Assembly: GCA_027186245.1 (NCBI GenBank)
Contig: CP114482.1
Coordinates: forward strand, 3,787,001-3,851,000
Direction: 5' to 3'
Source of the DNA: Coriaria nepalensis
Lineage: Eukaryota > Streptophyta > Magnoliopsida > Cucurbitales > Coriariaceae
DNA: 64,000 nt
The stretch's first letter is position 1; the number at the start of each line of letters is the position of its first letter. The position numbers and the translations under genes were made by a program. A model generated the notes under the pieces. The model ran no database searches, had not been told where the DNA came from, and worked only from the letters and a program-made list of their open reading frames with translations. Below are positions 1-10,444 of the stretch, in pieces.

Positions 1-48
1 CAAATGCAGAAATGTCTAGCAAGCGACATTGTAATGTTGTGCTGCACA
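1..48 (+). repeat. Partial B monomer at window edge (tail of m18)
   Basis: These bases match the tail of monomer m18 seen at the end of each later type I unit (for example just before 2648), including the 'gcagaaatg' marker. The type I array therefore continues to the left of the window. Confidence 0.9.
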
Positions 49-332
49 AAACTCATGTTTGAAGTTCAAAAACAGAATTTGTTCGAATCACCATCATATT
101 ACTTATTGGCTTGGGGTAACTCATTGACATGATTTTAAGGTGAAACCAAGGCACACATGTCCCTCAAAGGTCATTAGCATGTTGTGCATGAAACTAGTGT
201 ATAAAGTACAAAAGTAGAATTCTCTCTAATCACAATCATAAGATGTATCGGCTTGAGGTGACTCATTAAAATGATTTTAAGGTAAAATAAATGCACACAT
301 GTCCAGCAAAGGACAATTGAATGTTGTGCACA
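49..332 (+). repeat. Dimer D1 (m1-m2) of the reference unit, 284 bp
   Basis: m1 reads 'catcatattac', a variant shared only with m15 and m17. m2 has 'aaactagtg' and 'gaattctctct' where other B monomers have 'gaattcgctct'. Both halves are the minimal 142 bp, with none of the small insertions seen in other dimers. Confidence 0.9.
217..222. other. EcoRI site GAATTC, one per B monomer (representative)
   Basis: GAATTC occurs about 26 bp into nearly every B monomer (next at 505-510) and is absent from standard A monomers, which instead carry TTCGAA. A ladder at about 284-292 bp is expected. X-type B monomers ('gtaggattcg') have lost it, and some diverged A monomers ('gtttgaattcc') have gained one. 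Confidence 0.85.
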
Positions 333-333
333 A
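324..333. other. 10-bp perfect palindrome TTGTGCACAA (representative)
   Basis: Lies across the B-to-A monomer boundary and recurs at most such boundaries. The A-to-B boundary usually keeps the inner GTGCAC ('ttgtgcacgaa'). Short dyads are reported in satellites of centromeres lacking CENP-B boxes; any role here is inference. Confidence 0.7.
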
Positions 334-622
334 AACTCTTGTTTGAAGTCTAAAAACAGAATTTGTTCGAATCACCATCATATGACTTATTATTGGCTTG
401 GGGTGATTCATTGACATGATTTTAAGGTGAAATCAAGGCACACGTTTCCCCCAAAGGTCATTAAGCATGTTGTGCACGAAACTCGTGTATAAAGTGCAAA
501 AGTAGAATTCGCTCTAATCACAATCATAATATGTTTTGGCTTGAGAGGTTACTCGTTAAAATGATTTTAATGTAAAACAAATGCACACATGTCCAGCAAA
601 CGACATTAGAATGTTGTGCACA
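333..622 (+). repeat. Dimer D2 (m3-m4) of the reference unit, 290 bp
   Basis: m3 has 'actcttgtttgaag', a TAT duplication ('tattattggc') and 'gaaatcaagg'. An extra A before m4 ('cattaagcatg') occurs in type I only; type II copies read 'cattagcatg'. m4 has the +2 bp form 'tgagaggttactcg' and ends in 'ttttaatgtaaaac'. Confidence 0.9.
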
Positions 623-911
623 AAACTCGTGTTTGAAGTCCAAAAACAGAATTTGTTCGAATCACCATCATATGACTTATTGGCTTGGGGTAACTCATTG
701 ACAAGATTTTAAGGTGAAACCAAGGCACACGTTTCCCCCAAAGGTCATGAGCATGTTGTGCACGAAACTCGTGTATAAAGTGCAAAAGTAGAATTCGCTC
801 TATTCACAATTCAGTCATAATATGTATTGGCATGAGGTGGCTCATTAAAATGATTTTAAGGTAAAACAAATGCACACATGTCCAGCAAGCGACATTATAA
901 TGTTGTGCACA
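623..911 (+). repeat. Dimer D3 (m5-m6) of the reference unit, 289 bp
   Basis: m5 has 'gacaagatttt' and ends in 'catgagcatg'. m6 has 'ctctattcacaattcagtc' (5-bp longer than the basic B) and 'ggcatgaggtgg'. This dimer donates sequence to the hybrid monomers of the type II HOR. Confidence 0.9.
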
Positions 912-1198
912 AAACTCAAGTTTGAAGTTCAAAAACAGAATTTGTTCGAATCACCATCATATGGCTTATTGGCTTGGGGTAACTCATTGACACGATTTTA
1001 AGGTTAAACCAAGGCACACATGTCCCTCAAATGTCATTAGCATGTTGTGCCTGAAACTCGTGTATAAAGTACAAACGTAGAATTCGCTCTAATCACAATC
1101 ATAAGATGTATTGGCTTGAGGTGACTTATTAAAATGATTTTAAGGTAAAACAAATGCACAAATGTCTCGCAAGCGACATTATATTGTTGTGCTGCACA
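912..1198 (+). repeat. Dimer D4 (m7-m8) of the reference unit, 287 bp
   Basis: m7 has 'actcaagtttgaag', 'catatggc' and 'gacacgatttt'. m8 starts after 'gtgcctg' and has 'caaacgtag' and 'gacttatt'. Its tail carries 'tctcgcaagcg' and the +3 bp 'gtgctgcac' form. Confidence 0.9.
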
Positions 1199-1482
1199 AA
1201 ACTCAAGTTTGAAGTTCAAAAACAGAATTTGTTCGAATCACCATTAAATGACTTATTGGCTTGGGGCATATCATTGACATGATTTTAAGCTGAAACCAAG
1301 GCACACATGTCCCTCAAATGTCATTAGCATGTTGTGCATAAAACTCGTGTATAAAGTACAAAAGTAGAATTCGTTGTAATCACAATCATAAGATGTATCG
1401 GCTTGAGGTGACTCATTCAAACGATTTTAAGGTAAAATAAATGCACACATGTCCAGCAAAGGACATTAGAATGTTGAGCACA
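1199..1482 (+). repeat. Dimer D5 (m9-m10) of the reference unit, 284 bp
   Basis: m9 has 'cattaaatgac' and 'ggggcatatc'. m10 starts after 'gtgcata' and has 'gttgtaatcac' and 'cattcaaacg'. m9 is the re-entry point of the deletion junction near 26038. Confidence 0.9.
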
Positions 1483-1771
1483 AAACTAGTGTTTGAGGTC
1501 TAAAAACAGAATTTGTTCGAATCACCAACATATGACGTATTATTGGCTTGGGGTGACTCATTGACATGATTCCAAGGTGAAACCAAGGCACACGTGTCCC
1601 CCAAAGGTCATTAGCATGTTGTGCACGAAACTCGTGTATAAAGTGCAAAAGTAGAATTCGCTCTAATCACAATCATAATATGTTTTGGCTTGAGAGGTTA
1701 CTCGTTAAAATGATTTTAAGGTAAAACAAATGAACACATGTCCAGCAAACGACATTAGAATGTTGTGCACA
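1483..1771 (+). repeat. Dimer D6 (m11-m12) of the reference unit, 289 bp
   Basis: m11 starts after 'gttgagcac', has 'actagtgtttgaggtc' and 'gattccaagg', and carries CACGTG at 1591-1596 where most other A monomers read 'cacatg' or 'cacgtt'. m12 has 'tgagaggttactcg' and ends in 'aaatgaacac'. Confidence 0.9.
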
Positions 1772-2063
1772 AAACTCGTGTTTGAAGTCCAAAAACAGAA
1801 TTTGTTCGAATCACCATCATATGACTTATTGGCTTGGGGTGACTCATTGACAAGATTTTAAGGTGAAACCAAGGCACACGTTTCCCCCAAAGGTCCTGAG
1901 CATGTTGTCCACGAAACTCGTGTATAAAGTGCAAAAGTAGAATTCGCTCTAATCACAATACAATCATAATATGTATTGGGTTGAGGTGGCTCATTAAAAT
2001 GATTTTAAGGTAAAACAAATGCACAAATGTCTAGCAAGCGACATTGTAATGTTGTGCTGCACA
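1772..2063 (+). repeat. Dimer D7 (m13-m14) of the reference unit, 292 bp
   Basis: m13 resembles m5 but reads 'ggggtgactc' and 'ggtcctgag'. m14 starts after 'gttgtccacg', has the +5 bp 'cacaatacaatc' insertion and 'attgggttgagg', and ends with the 'gtgctgcac' form, which makes it 150 bp. Confidence 0.9.
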
Positions 2064-2355
2064 AAACTCATGTTTGAAGTTCAAAAACAGAATTTGTTCG
2101 AATCACCATCATATTACTTATTGGCTTGGGGTAACTCATTGACATGATTTTAAGGTGAAACCAAGGCACACATGTCCCTCAGAGGTCATTAGCATGTTGC
2201 GCGTGAAACTCGTGTATAAAGTGCAAAAGTAGAATTCGCTCTAATCACAATTCAATCATAATATGTATTGGCTTGAGTTGGCTCATTAAAATGATTTTAA
2301 GGTAAAACAAATGCACAAATGTCTAGCAAGCGACATTGTAATGTTGTGCTGCACA
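2064..2355 (+). repeat. Dimer D8 (m15-m16) of the reference unit, 292 bp
   Basis: Nearly identical to D9. It differs where m15 ends, 'ccctcagaggtcatt' here against 'ccctcaaaggtgttt' in D9, and slightly in the tail before the next A monomer ('gcacaaatg' here, 'gcagaaatg' after D9). m16 starts after 'gttgcgcgtg'. D8 is absent from several type II positions. Confidence 0.9.
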
Positions 2356-2647
2356 AAACTCATGTTTGAAGTTCAAAAACAGAATTTGTTCGAATCACCA
2401 TCATATTACTTATTGGCTTGGGGTAACTCATTGACATGATTTTAAGGTGAAACCAAGGCACACATGTCCCTCAAAGGTGTTTAGCATGTTGCGCGTGAAA
2501 CTCGTGTATAAAGTGCAAAAGTAGAATTCGCTCTAATCACAATTCAATCATAATATGTATTGGCTTGAGTTGGCTCATTAAAATGATTTTAAGGTAAAAC
2601 AAATGCAGAAATGTCTAGCAAGCGACATTGTAATGTTGTGCTGCACA
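2356..2647 (+). repeat. Dimer D9 (m17-m18) of the reference unit, 292 bp
   Basis: Tandem near-copy of D8 at exactly 292 bp spacing. The A halves m15, m17 and the following m1 share 'catcatattac', so this is a local dimer duplication inside the HOR. Confidence 0.9.
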
Positions 2648-5246
2648 AAACTCATGTTTGAAGTTCAAAAACAGAATTTGTTCGAATCACCATCATATTA
2701 CTTATTGGCTTGGGGTAACTCATTGACATGATTTTAAGGTGAAACCAAGGCACACATGTCCCTCAAAGGTCATTAGCATGTTGTGCATGAAACTAGTGTA
2801 TAAAGTACAAAAGTAGAATTCTCTCTAATCACAATCATAAGATGTATCGGCTTGAGGTGACTCATTAAAATGATTTTAAGGTAAAATAAATGCACACATG
2901 TCCAGCAAAGGACAATTGAATGTTGTGCACAAAACTCTTGTTTGAAGTCTAAAAACAGAATTTGTTCGAATCACCATCATATGACTTATTATTGGCTTGG
3001 GGTGATTCATTGACATGATTTTAAGGTGAAATCAAGGCACACGTTTCCCCCAAAGGTCATTAAGCATGTTGTGCACGAAACTCGTGTATAAAGTGCAAAA
3101 GTAGAATTCGCTCTAATCACAATCATAATATGTTTTGGCTTGAGAGGTTACTCGTTAAAATGATTTTAATGTAAAACAAATGCACACATGTCCAGCAAAC
3201 GACATTAGAATGTTGTGCACAAAACTCGTGTTTGAAGTCCAAAAACAGAATTTGTTCGAATCACCATCATATGACTTATTGGCTTGGGGTAACTCATTGA
3301 CAAGATTTTAAGGTGAAACCAAGGCACACGTTTCCCCCAAAGGTCATGAGCATGTTGTGCACGAAACTCGTGTATAAAGTGCAAAAGTAGAATTCGCTCT
3401 ATTCACAATTCAGTCATAATATGTATTGGCATGAGGTGGCTCATTAAAATGATTTTAAGGTAAAACAAATGCACACATGTCCAGCAAGCGACATTATAAT
3501 GTTGTGCACAAAACTCAAGTTTGAAGTTCAAAAACAGAATTTGTTCGAATCACCATCATATGGCTTATTGGCTTGGGGTAACTCATTGACACGATTTTAA
3601 GGTTAAACCAAGGCACACATGTCCCTCAAATGTCATTAGCATGTTGTGCCTGAAACTCGTGTATAAAGTACAAACGTAGAATTCGCTCTAATCACAATCA
3701 TAAGATGTATTGGCTTGAGGTGACTTATTAAAATGATTTTAAGGTAAAACAAATGCACAAATGTCTCGCAAGCGACATTATATTGTTGTGCTGCACAAAA
3801 CTCAAGTTTGAAGTTCAAAAACAGAATTTGTTCGAATCACCATTAAATGACTTATTGGCTTGGGGCATATCATTGACATGATTTTAAGCTGAAACCAAGG
3901 CACACATGTCCCTCAAATGTCATTAGCATGTTGTGCATAAAACTCGTGTATAAAGTACAAAAGTAGAATTCGTTGTAATCACAATCATAAGATGTATCGG
4001 CTTGAGGTGACTCATTCAAACGATTTTAAGGTAAAATAAATGCACACATGTCCAGCAAAGGACATTAGAATGTTGAGCACAAAACTAGTGTTTGAGGTCT
4101 AAAAACAGAATTTGTTCGAATCACCAACATATGACGTATTATTGGCTTGGGGTGACTCATTGACATGATTCCAAGGTGAAACCAAGGCACACGTGTCCCC
4201 CAAAGGTCATTAGCATGTTGTGCACGAAACTCGTGTATAAAGTGCAAAAGTAGAATTCGCTCTAATCACAATCATAATATGTTTTGGCTTGAGAGGTTAC
4301 TCGTTAAAATGATTTTAAGGTAAAACAAATGAACACATGTCCAGCAAACGACATTAGAATGTTGTGCACAAAACTCGTGTTTGAAGTCCAAAAACAGAAT
4401 TTGTTCGAATCACCATCATATGACTTATTGGCTTGGGGTGACTCATTGACAAGATTTTAAGGTGAAACCAAGGCACACGTTTCCCCCAAAGGTCCTGAGC
4501 ATGTTGTCCACGAAACTCGTGTATAAAGTGCAAAAGTAGAATTCGCTCTAATCACAATACAATCATAATATGTATTGGGTTGAGGTGGCTCATTAAAATG
4601 ATTTTAAGGTAAAACAAATGCACAAATGTCTAGCAAGCGACATTGTAATGTTGTGCTGCACAAAACTCATGTTTGAAGTTCAAAAACAGAATTTGTTCGA
4701 ATCACCATCATATTACTTATTGGCTTGGGGTAACTCATTGACATGATTTTAAGGTGAAACCAAGGCACACATGTCCCTCAGAGGTCATTAGCATGTTGCG
4801 CGTGAAACTCGTGTATAAAGTGCAAAAGTAGAATTCGCTCTAATCACAATTCAATCATAATATGTATTGGCTTGAGTTGGCTCATTAAAATGATTTTAAG
4901 GTAAAACAAATGCACAAATGTCTAGCAAGCGACATTGTAATGTTGTGCTGCACAAAACTCATGTTTGAAGTTCAAAAACAGAATTTGTTCGAATCACCAT
5001 CATATTACTTATTGGCTTGGGGTAACTCATTGACATGATTTTAAGGTGAAACCAAGGCACACATGTCCCTCAAAGGTGTTTAGCATGTTGCGCGTGAAAC
5101 TCGTGTATAAAGTGCAAAAGTAGAATTCGCTCTAATCACAATTCAATCATAATATGTATTGGCTTGAGTTGGCTCATTAAAATGATTTTAAGGTAAAACA
5201 AATGCAGAAATGTCTAGCAAGCGACATTGTAATGTTGTGCTGCACA
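2648..5246 (+). repeat. Type I HOR unit 2 (2599 bp)
   Basis: Same 18-monomer order and spacing as the reference unit. I saw no substitution relative to it on reading. Confidence 0.93.
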
Positions 5247-7845
5247 AAACTCATGTTTGAAGTTCAAAAACAGAATTTGTTCGAATCACCATCATATTAC
5301 TTATTGGCTTGGGGTAACTCATTGACATGATTTTAAGGTGAAACCAAGGCACACATGTCCCTCAAAGGTCATTAGCATGTTGTGCATGAAACTAGTGTAT
5401 AAAGTACAAAAGTAGAATTCTCTCTAATCACAATCATAAGATGTATCGGCTTGAGGTGACTCATTAAAATGATTTTAAGGTAAAATAAATGCACACATGT
5501 CCAGCAAAGGACAATTGAATGTTGTGCACAAAACTCTTGTTTGAAGTCTAAAAACAGAATTTGTTCGAATCACCATCATATGACTTATTATTGGCTTGGG
5601 GTGATTCATTGACATGATTTTAAGGTGAAATCAAGGCACACGTTTCCCCCAAAGGTCATTAAGCATGTTGTGCACGAAACTCGTGTATAAAGTGCAAAAG
5701 TAGAATTCGCTCTAATCACAATCATAATATGTTTTGGCTTGAGAGGTTACTCGTTAAAATGATTTTAATGTAAAACAAATGCACACATGTCCAGCAAACG
5801 ACATTAGAATGTTGTGCACAAAACTCGTGTTTGAAGTCCAAAAACAGAATTTGTTCGAATCACCATCATATGACTTATTGGCTTGGGGTAACTCATTGAC
5901 AAGATTTTAAGGTGAAACCAAGGCACACGTTTCCCCCAAAGGTCATGAGCATGTTGTGCACGAAACTCGTGTATAAAGTGCAAAAGTAGAATTCGCTCTA
6001 TTCACAATTCAGTCATAATATGTATTGGCATGAGGTGGCTCATTAAAATGATTTTAAGGTAAAACAAATGCACACATGTCCAGCAAGCGACATTATAATG
6101 TTGTGCACAAAACTCAAGTTTGAAGTTCAAAAACAGAATTTGTTCGAATCACCATCATATGGCTTATTGGCTTGGGGTAACTCATTGACACGATTTTAAG
6201 GTTAAACCAAGGCACACATGTCCCTCAAATGTCATTAGCATGTTGTGCCTGAAACTCGTGTATAAAGTACAAACGTAGAATTCGCTCTAATCACAATCAT
6301 AAGATGTATTGGCTTGAGGTGACTTATTAAAATGATTTTAAGGTAAAACAAATGCACAAATGTCTCGCAAGCGACATTATATTGTTGTGCTGCACAAAAC
6401 TCAAGTTTGAAGTTCAAAAACAGAATTTGTTCGAATCACCATTAAATGACTTATTGGCTTGGGGCATATCATTGACATGATTTTAAGCTGAAACCAAGGC
6501 ACACATGTCCCTCAAATGTCATTAGCATGTTGTGCATAAAACTCGTGTATAAAGTACAAAAGTAGAATTCGTTGTAATCACAATCATAAGATGTATCGGC
6601 TTGAGGTGACTCATTCAAACGATTTTAAGGTAAAATAAATGCACACATGTCCAGCAAAGGACATTAGAATGTTGAGCACAAAACTAGTGTTTGAGGTCTA
6701 AAAACAGAATTTGTTCGAATCACCAACATATGACGTATTATTGGCTTGGGGTGACTCATTGACATGATTCCAAGGTGAAACCAAGGCACACGTGTCCCCC
6801 AAAGGTCATTAGCATGTTGTGCACGAAACTCGTGTATAAAGTGCAAAAGTAGAATTCGCTCTAATCACAATCATAATATGTTTTGGCTTGAGAGGTTACT
6901 CGTTAAAATGATTTTAAGGTAAAACAAATGAACACATGTCCAGCAAACGACATTAGAATGTTGTGCACAAAACTCGTGTTTGAAGTCCAAAAACAGAATT
7001 TGTTCGAATCACCATCATATGACTTATTGGCTTGGGGTGACTCATTGACAAGATTTTAAGGTGAAACCAAGGCACACGTTTCCCCCAAAGGTCCTGAGCA
7101 TGTTGTCCACGAAACTCGTGTATAAAGTGCAAAAGTAGAATTCGCTCTAATCACAATACAATCATAATATGTATTGGGTTGAGGTGGCTCATTAAAATGA
7201 TTTTAAGGTAAAACAAATGCACAAATGTCTAGCAAGCGACATTGTAATGTTGTGCTGCACAAAACTCATGTTTGAAGTTCAAAAACAGAATTTGTTCGAA
7301 TCACCATCATATTACTTATTGGCTTGGGGTAACTCATTGACATGATTTTAAGGTGAAACCAAGGCACACATGTCCCTCAGAGGTCATTAGCATGTTGCGC
7401 GTGAAACTCGTGTATAAAGTGCAAAAGTAGAATTCGCTCTAATCACAATTCAATCATAATATGTATTGGCTTGAGTTGGCTCATTAAAATGATTTTAAGG
7501 TAAAACAAATGCACAAATGTCTAGCAAGCGACATTGTAATGTTGTGCTGCACAAAACTCATGTTTGAAGTTCAAAAACAGAATTTGTTCGAATCACCATC
7601 ATATTACTTATTGGCTTGGGGTAACTCATTGACATGATTTTAAGGTGAAACCAAGGCACACATGTCCCTCAAAGGTGTTTAGCATGTTGCGCGTGAAACT
7701 CGTGTATAAAGTGCAAAAGTAGAATTCGCTCTAATCACAATTCAATCATAATATGTATTGGCTTGAGTTGGCTCATTAAAATGATTTTAAGGTAAAACAA
7801 ATGCAGAAATGTCTAGCAAGCGACATTGTAATGTTGTGCTGCACA
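5247..7845 (+). repeat. Type I HOR unit 3 (2599 bp)
   Basis: Monomer markers recur at +5198 from the reference, for example m8 after 'gcctg' at 6252 and the m11 CACGTG near 6789. Confidence 0.93.
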
Positions 7846-10444
7846 AAACTCATGTTTGAAGTTCAAAAACAGAATTTGTTCGAATCACCATCATATTACT
7901 TATTGGCTTGGGGTAACTCATTGACATGATTTTAAGGTGAAACCAAGGCACACATGTCCCTCAAAGGTCATTAGCATGTTGTGCATGAAACTAGTGTATA
8001 AAGTACAAAAGTAGAATTCTCTCTAATCACAATCATAAGATGTATCGGCTTGAGGTGACTCATTAAAATGATTTTAAGGTAAAATAAATGCACACATGTC
8101 CAGCAAAGGACAATTGAATGTTGTGCACAAAACTCTTGTTTGAAGTCTAAAAACAGAATTTGTTCGAATCACCATCATATGACTTATTATTGGCTTGGGG
8201 TGATTCATTGACATGATTTTAAGGTGAAATCAAGGCACACGTTTCCCCCAAAGGTCATTAAGCATGTTGTGCACGAAACTCGTGTATAAAGTGCAAAAGT
8301 AGAATTCGCTCTAATCACAATCATAATATGTTTTGGCTTGAGAGGTTACTCGTTAAAATGATTTTAATGTAAAACAAATGCACACATGTCCAGCAAACGA
8401 CATTAGAATGTTGTGCACAAAACTCGTGTTTGAAGTCCAAAAACAGAATTTGTTCGAATCACCATCATATGACTTATTGGCTTGGGGTAACTCATTGACA
8501 AGATTTTAAGGTGAAACCAAGGCACACGTTTCCCCCAAAGGTCATGAGCATGTTGTGCACGAAACTCGTGTATAAAGTGCAAAAGTAGAATTCGCTCTAT
8601 TCACAATTCAGTCATAATATGTATTGGCATGAGGTGGCTCATTAAAATGATTTTAAGGTAAAACAAATGCACACATGTCCAGCAAGCGACATTATAATGT
8701 TGTGCACAAAACTCAAGTTTGAAGTTCAAAAACAGAATTTGTTCGAATCACCATCATATGGCTTATTGGCTTGGGGTAACTCATTGACACGATTTTAAGG
8801 TTAAACCAAGGCACACATGTCCCTCAAATGTCATTAGCATGTTGTGCCTGAAACTCGTGTATAAAGTACAAACGTAGAATTCGCTCTAATCACAATCATA
8901 AGATGTATTGGCTTGAGGTGACTTATTAAAATGATTTTAAGGTAAAACAAATGCACAAATGTCTCGCAAGCGACATTATATTGTTGTGCTGCACAAAACT
9001 CAAGTTTGAAGTTCAAAAACAGAATTTGTTCGAATCACCATTAAATGACTTATTGGCTTGGGGCATATCATTGACATGATTTTAAGCTGAAACCAAGGCA
9101 CACATGTCCCTCAAATGTCATTAGCATGTTGTGCATAAAACTCGTGTATAAAGTACAAAAGTAGAATTCGTTGTAATCACAATCATAAGATGTATCGGCT
9201 TGAGGTGACTCATTCAAACGATTTTAAGGTAAAATAAATGCACACATGTCCAGCAAAGGACATTAGAATGTTGAGCACAAAACTAGTGTTTGAGGTCTAA
9301 AAACAGAATTTGTTCGAATCACCAACATATGACGTATTATTGGCTTGGGGTGACTCATTGACATGATTCCAAGGTGAAACCAAGGCACACGTGTCCCCCA
9401 AAGGTCATTAGCATGTTGTGCACGAAACTCGTGTATAAAGTGCAAAAGTAGAATTCGCTCTAATCACAATCATAATATGTTTTGGCTTGAGAGGTTACTC
9501 GTTAAAATGATTTTAAGGTAAAACAAATGAACACATGTCCAGCAAACGACATTAGAATGTTGTGCACAAAACTCGTGTTTGAAGTCCAAAAACAGAATTT
9601 GTTCGAATCACCATCATATGACTTATTGGCTTGGGGTGACTCATTGACAAGATTTTAAGGTGAAACCAAGGCACACGTTTCCCCCAAAGGTCCTGAGCAT
9701 GTTGTCCACGAAACTCGTGTATAAAGTGCAAAAGTAGAATTCGCTCTAATCACAATACAATCATAATATGTATTGGGTTGAGGTGGCTCATTAAAATGAT
9801 TTTAAGGTAAAACAAATGCACAAATGTCTAGCAAGCGACATTGTAATGTTGTGCTGCACAAAACTCATGTTTGAAGTTCAAAAACAGAATTTGTTCGAAT
9901 CACCATCATATTACTTATTGGCTTGGGGTAACTCATTGACATGATTTTAAGGTGAAACCAAGGCACACATGTCCCTCAGAGGTCATTAGCATGTTGCGCG
10001 TGAAACTCGTGTATAAAGTGCAAAAGTAGAATTCGCTCTAATCACAATTCAATCATAATATGTATTGGCTTGAGTTGGCTCATTAAAATGATTTTAAGGT
10101 AAAACAAATGCACAAATGTCTAGCAAGCGACATTGTAATGTTGTGCTGCACAAAACTCATGTTTGAAGTTCAAAAACAGAATTTGTTCGAATCACCATCA
10201 TATTACTTATTGGCTTGGGGTAACTCATTGACATGATTTTAAGGTGAAACCAAGGCACACATGTCCCTCAAAGGTGTTTAGCATGTTGCGCGTGAAACTC
10301 GTGTATAAAGTGCAAAAGTAGAATTCGCTCTAATCACAATTCAATCATAATATGTATTGGCTTGAGTTGGCTCATTAAAATGATTTTAAGGTAAAACAAA
10401 TGCAGAAATGTCTAGCAAGCGACATTGTAATGTTGTGCTGCACA
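7846..10444 (+). repeat. Type I HOR unit 4 (2599 bp)
   Basis: Same order and length; m8 starts at 8851 and m10 at 9138, both +7797 from the reference. Confidence 0.93.

Larger units (their letters stand above)
49..2647 (+). repeat. Type I HOR unit 1 (18 monomers, 2599 bp), reference copy
   Basis: Monomer starts (aaact) are m1 49, m2 191, m3 333, m4 479, m5 623, m6 765, m7 912, m8 1054, m9 1199, m10 1341, m11 1483, m12 1628, m13 1772, m14 1914, m15 2064, m16 2206, m17 2356 and m18 2498; the next m1 is at 2648. Odd monomers are type A and even ones type B. Each monomer carries private markers that recur only at the 2599-bp period. Examples are 'ctctctaatc' in m2, 'gacaattgaatg' before m3, 'ggcatgagg' in m6, 'gcctgaaact' at m8, 'cattaaatgac' in m9, 'gattccaagg' in m11 and 'gttgtccacg' before m14. 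This is a higher-order repeat and not a plain dimer ladder. No function beyond satellite structure can be read. Confidence 0.95.

Noticed and set aside
1037..1219. Minus-strand open frame of 60 codons, recurring at each m8-m9 position
   Set aside because: It opens on TTG, recurs only because the satellite repeats, has no recognisable domain, and changes length with single repeat mutations (for example it extends to 88 codons at 14032-14298 through the 1-bp deletion).
1591..1596. CACGTG as a G-box promoter element
   Set aside because: It sits in a satellite monomer with no gene nearby and varies freely between monomers, so a promoter role is unsupported.
1466..1648. Minus-strand open frame of 60 codons at each m11-m12 position
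   Set aside because: Same reasoning: a repeat-borne frame without codon-level conservation. A single C-to-A change makes the copy at 26305-26511 longer.
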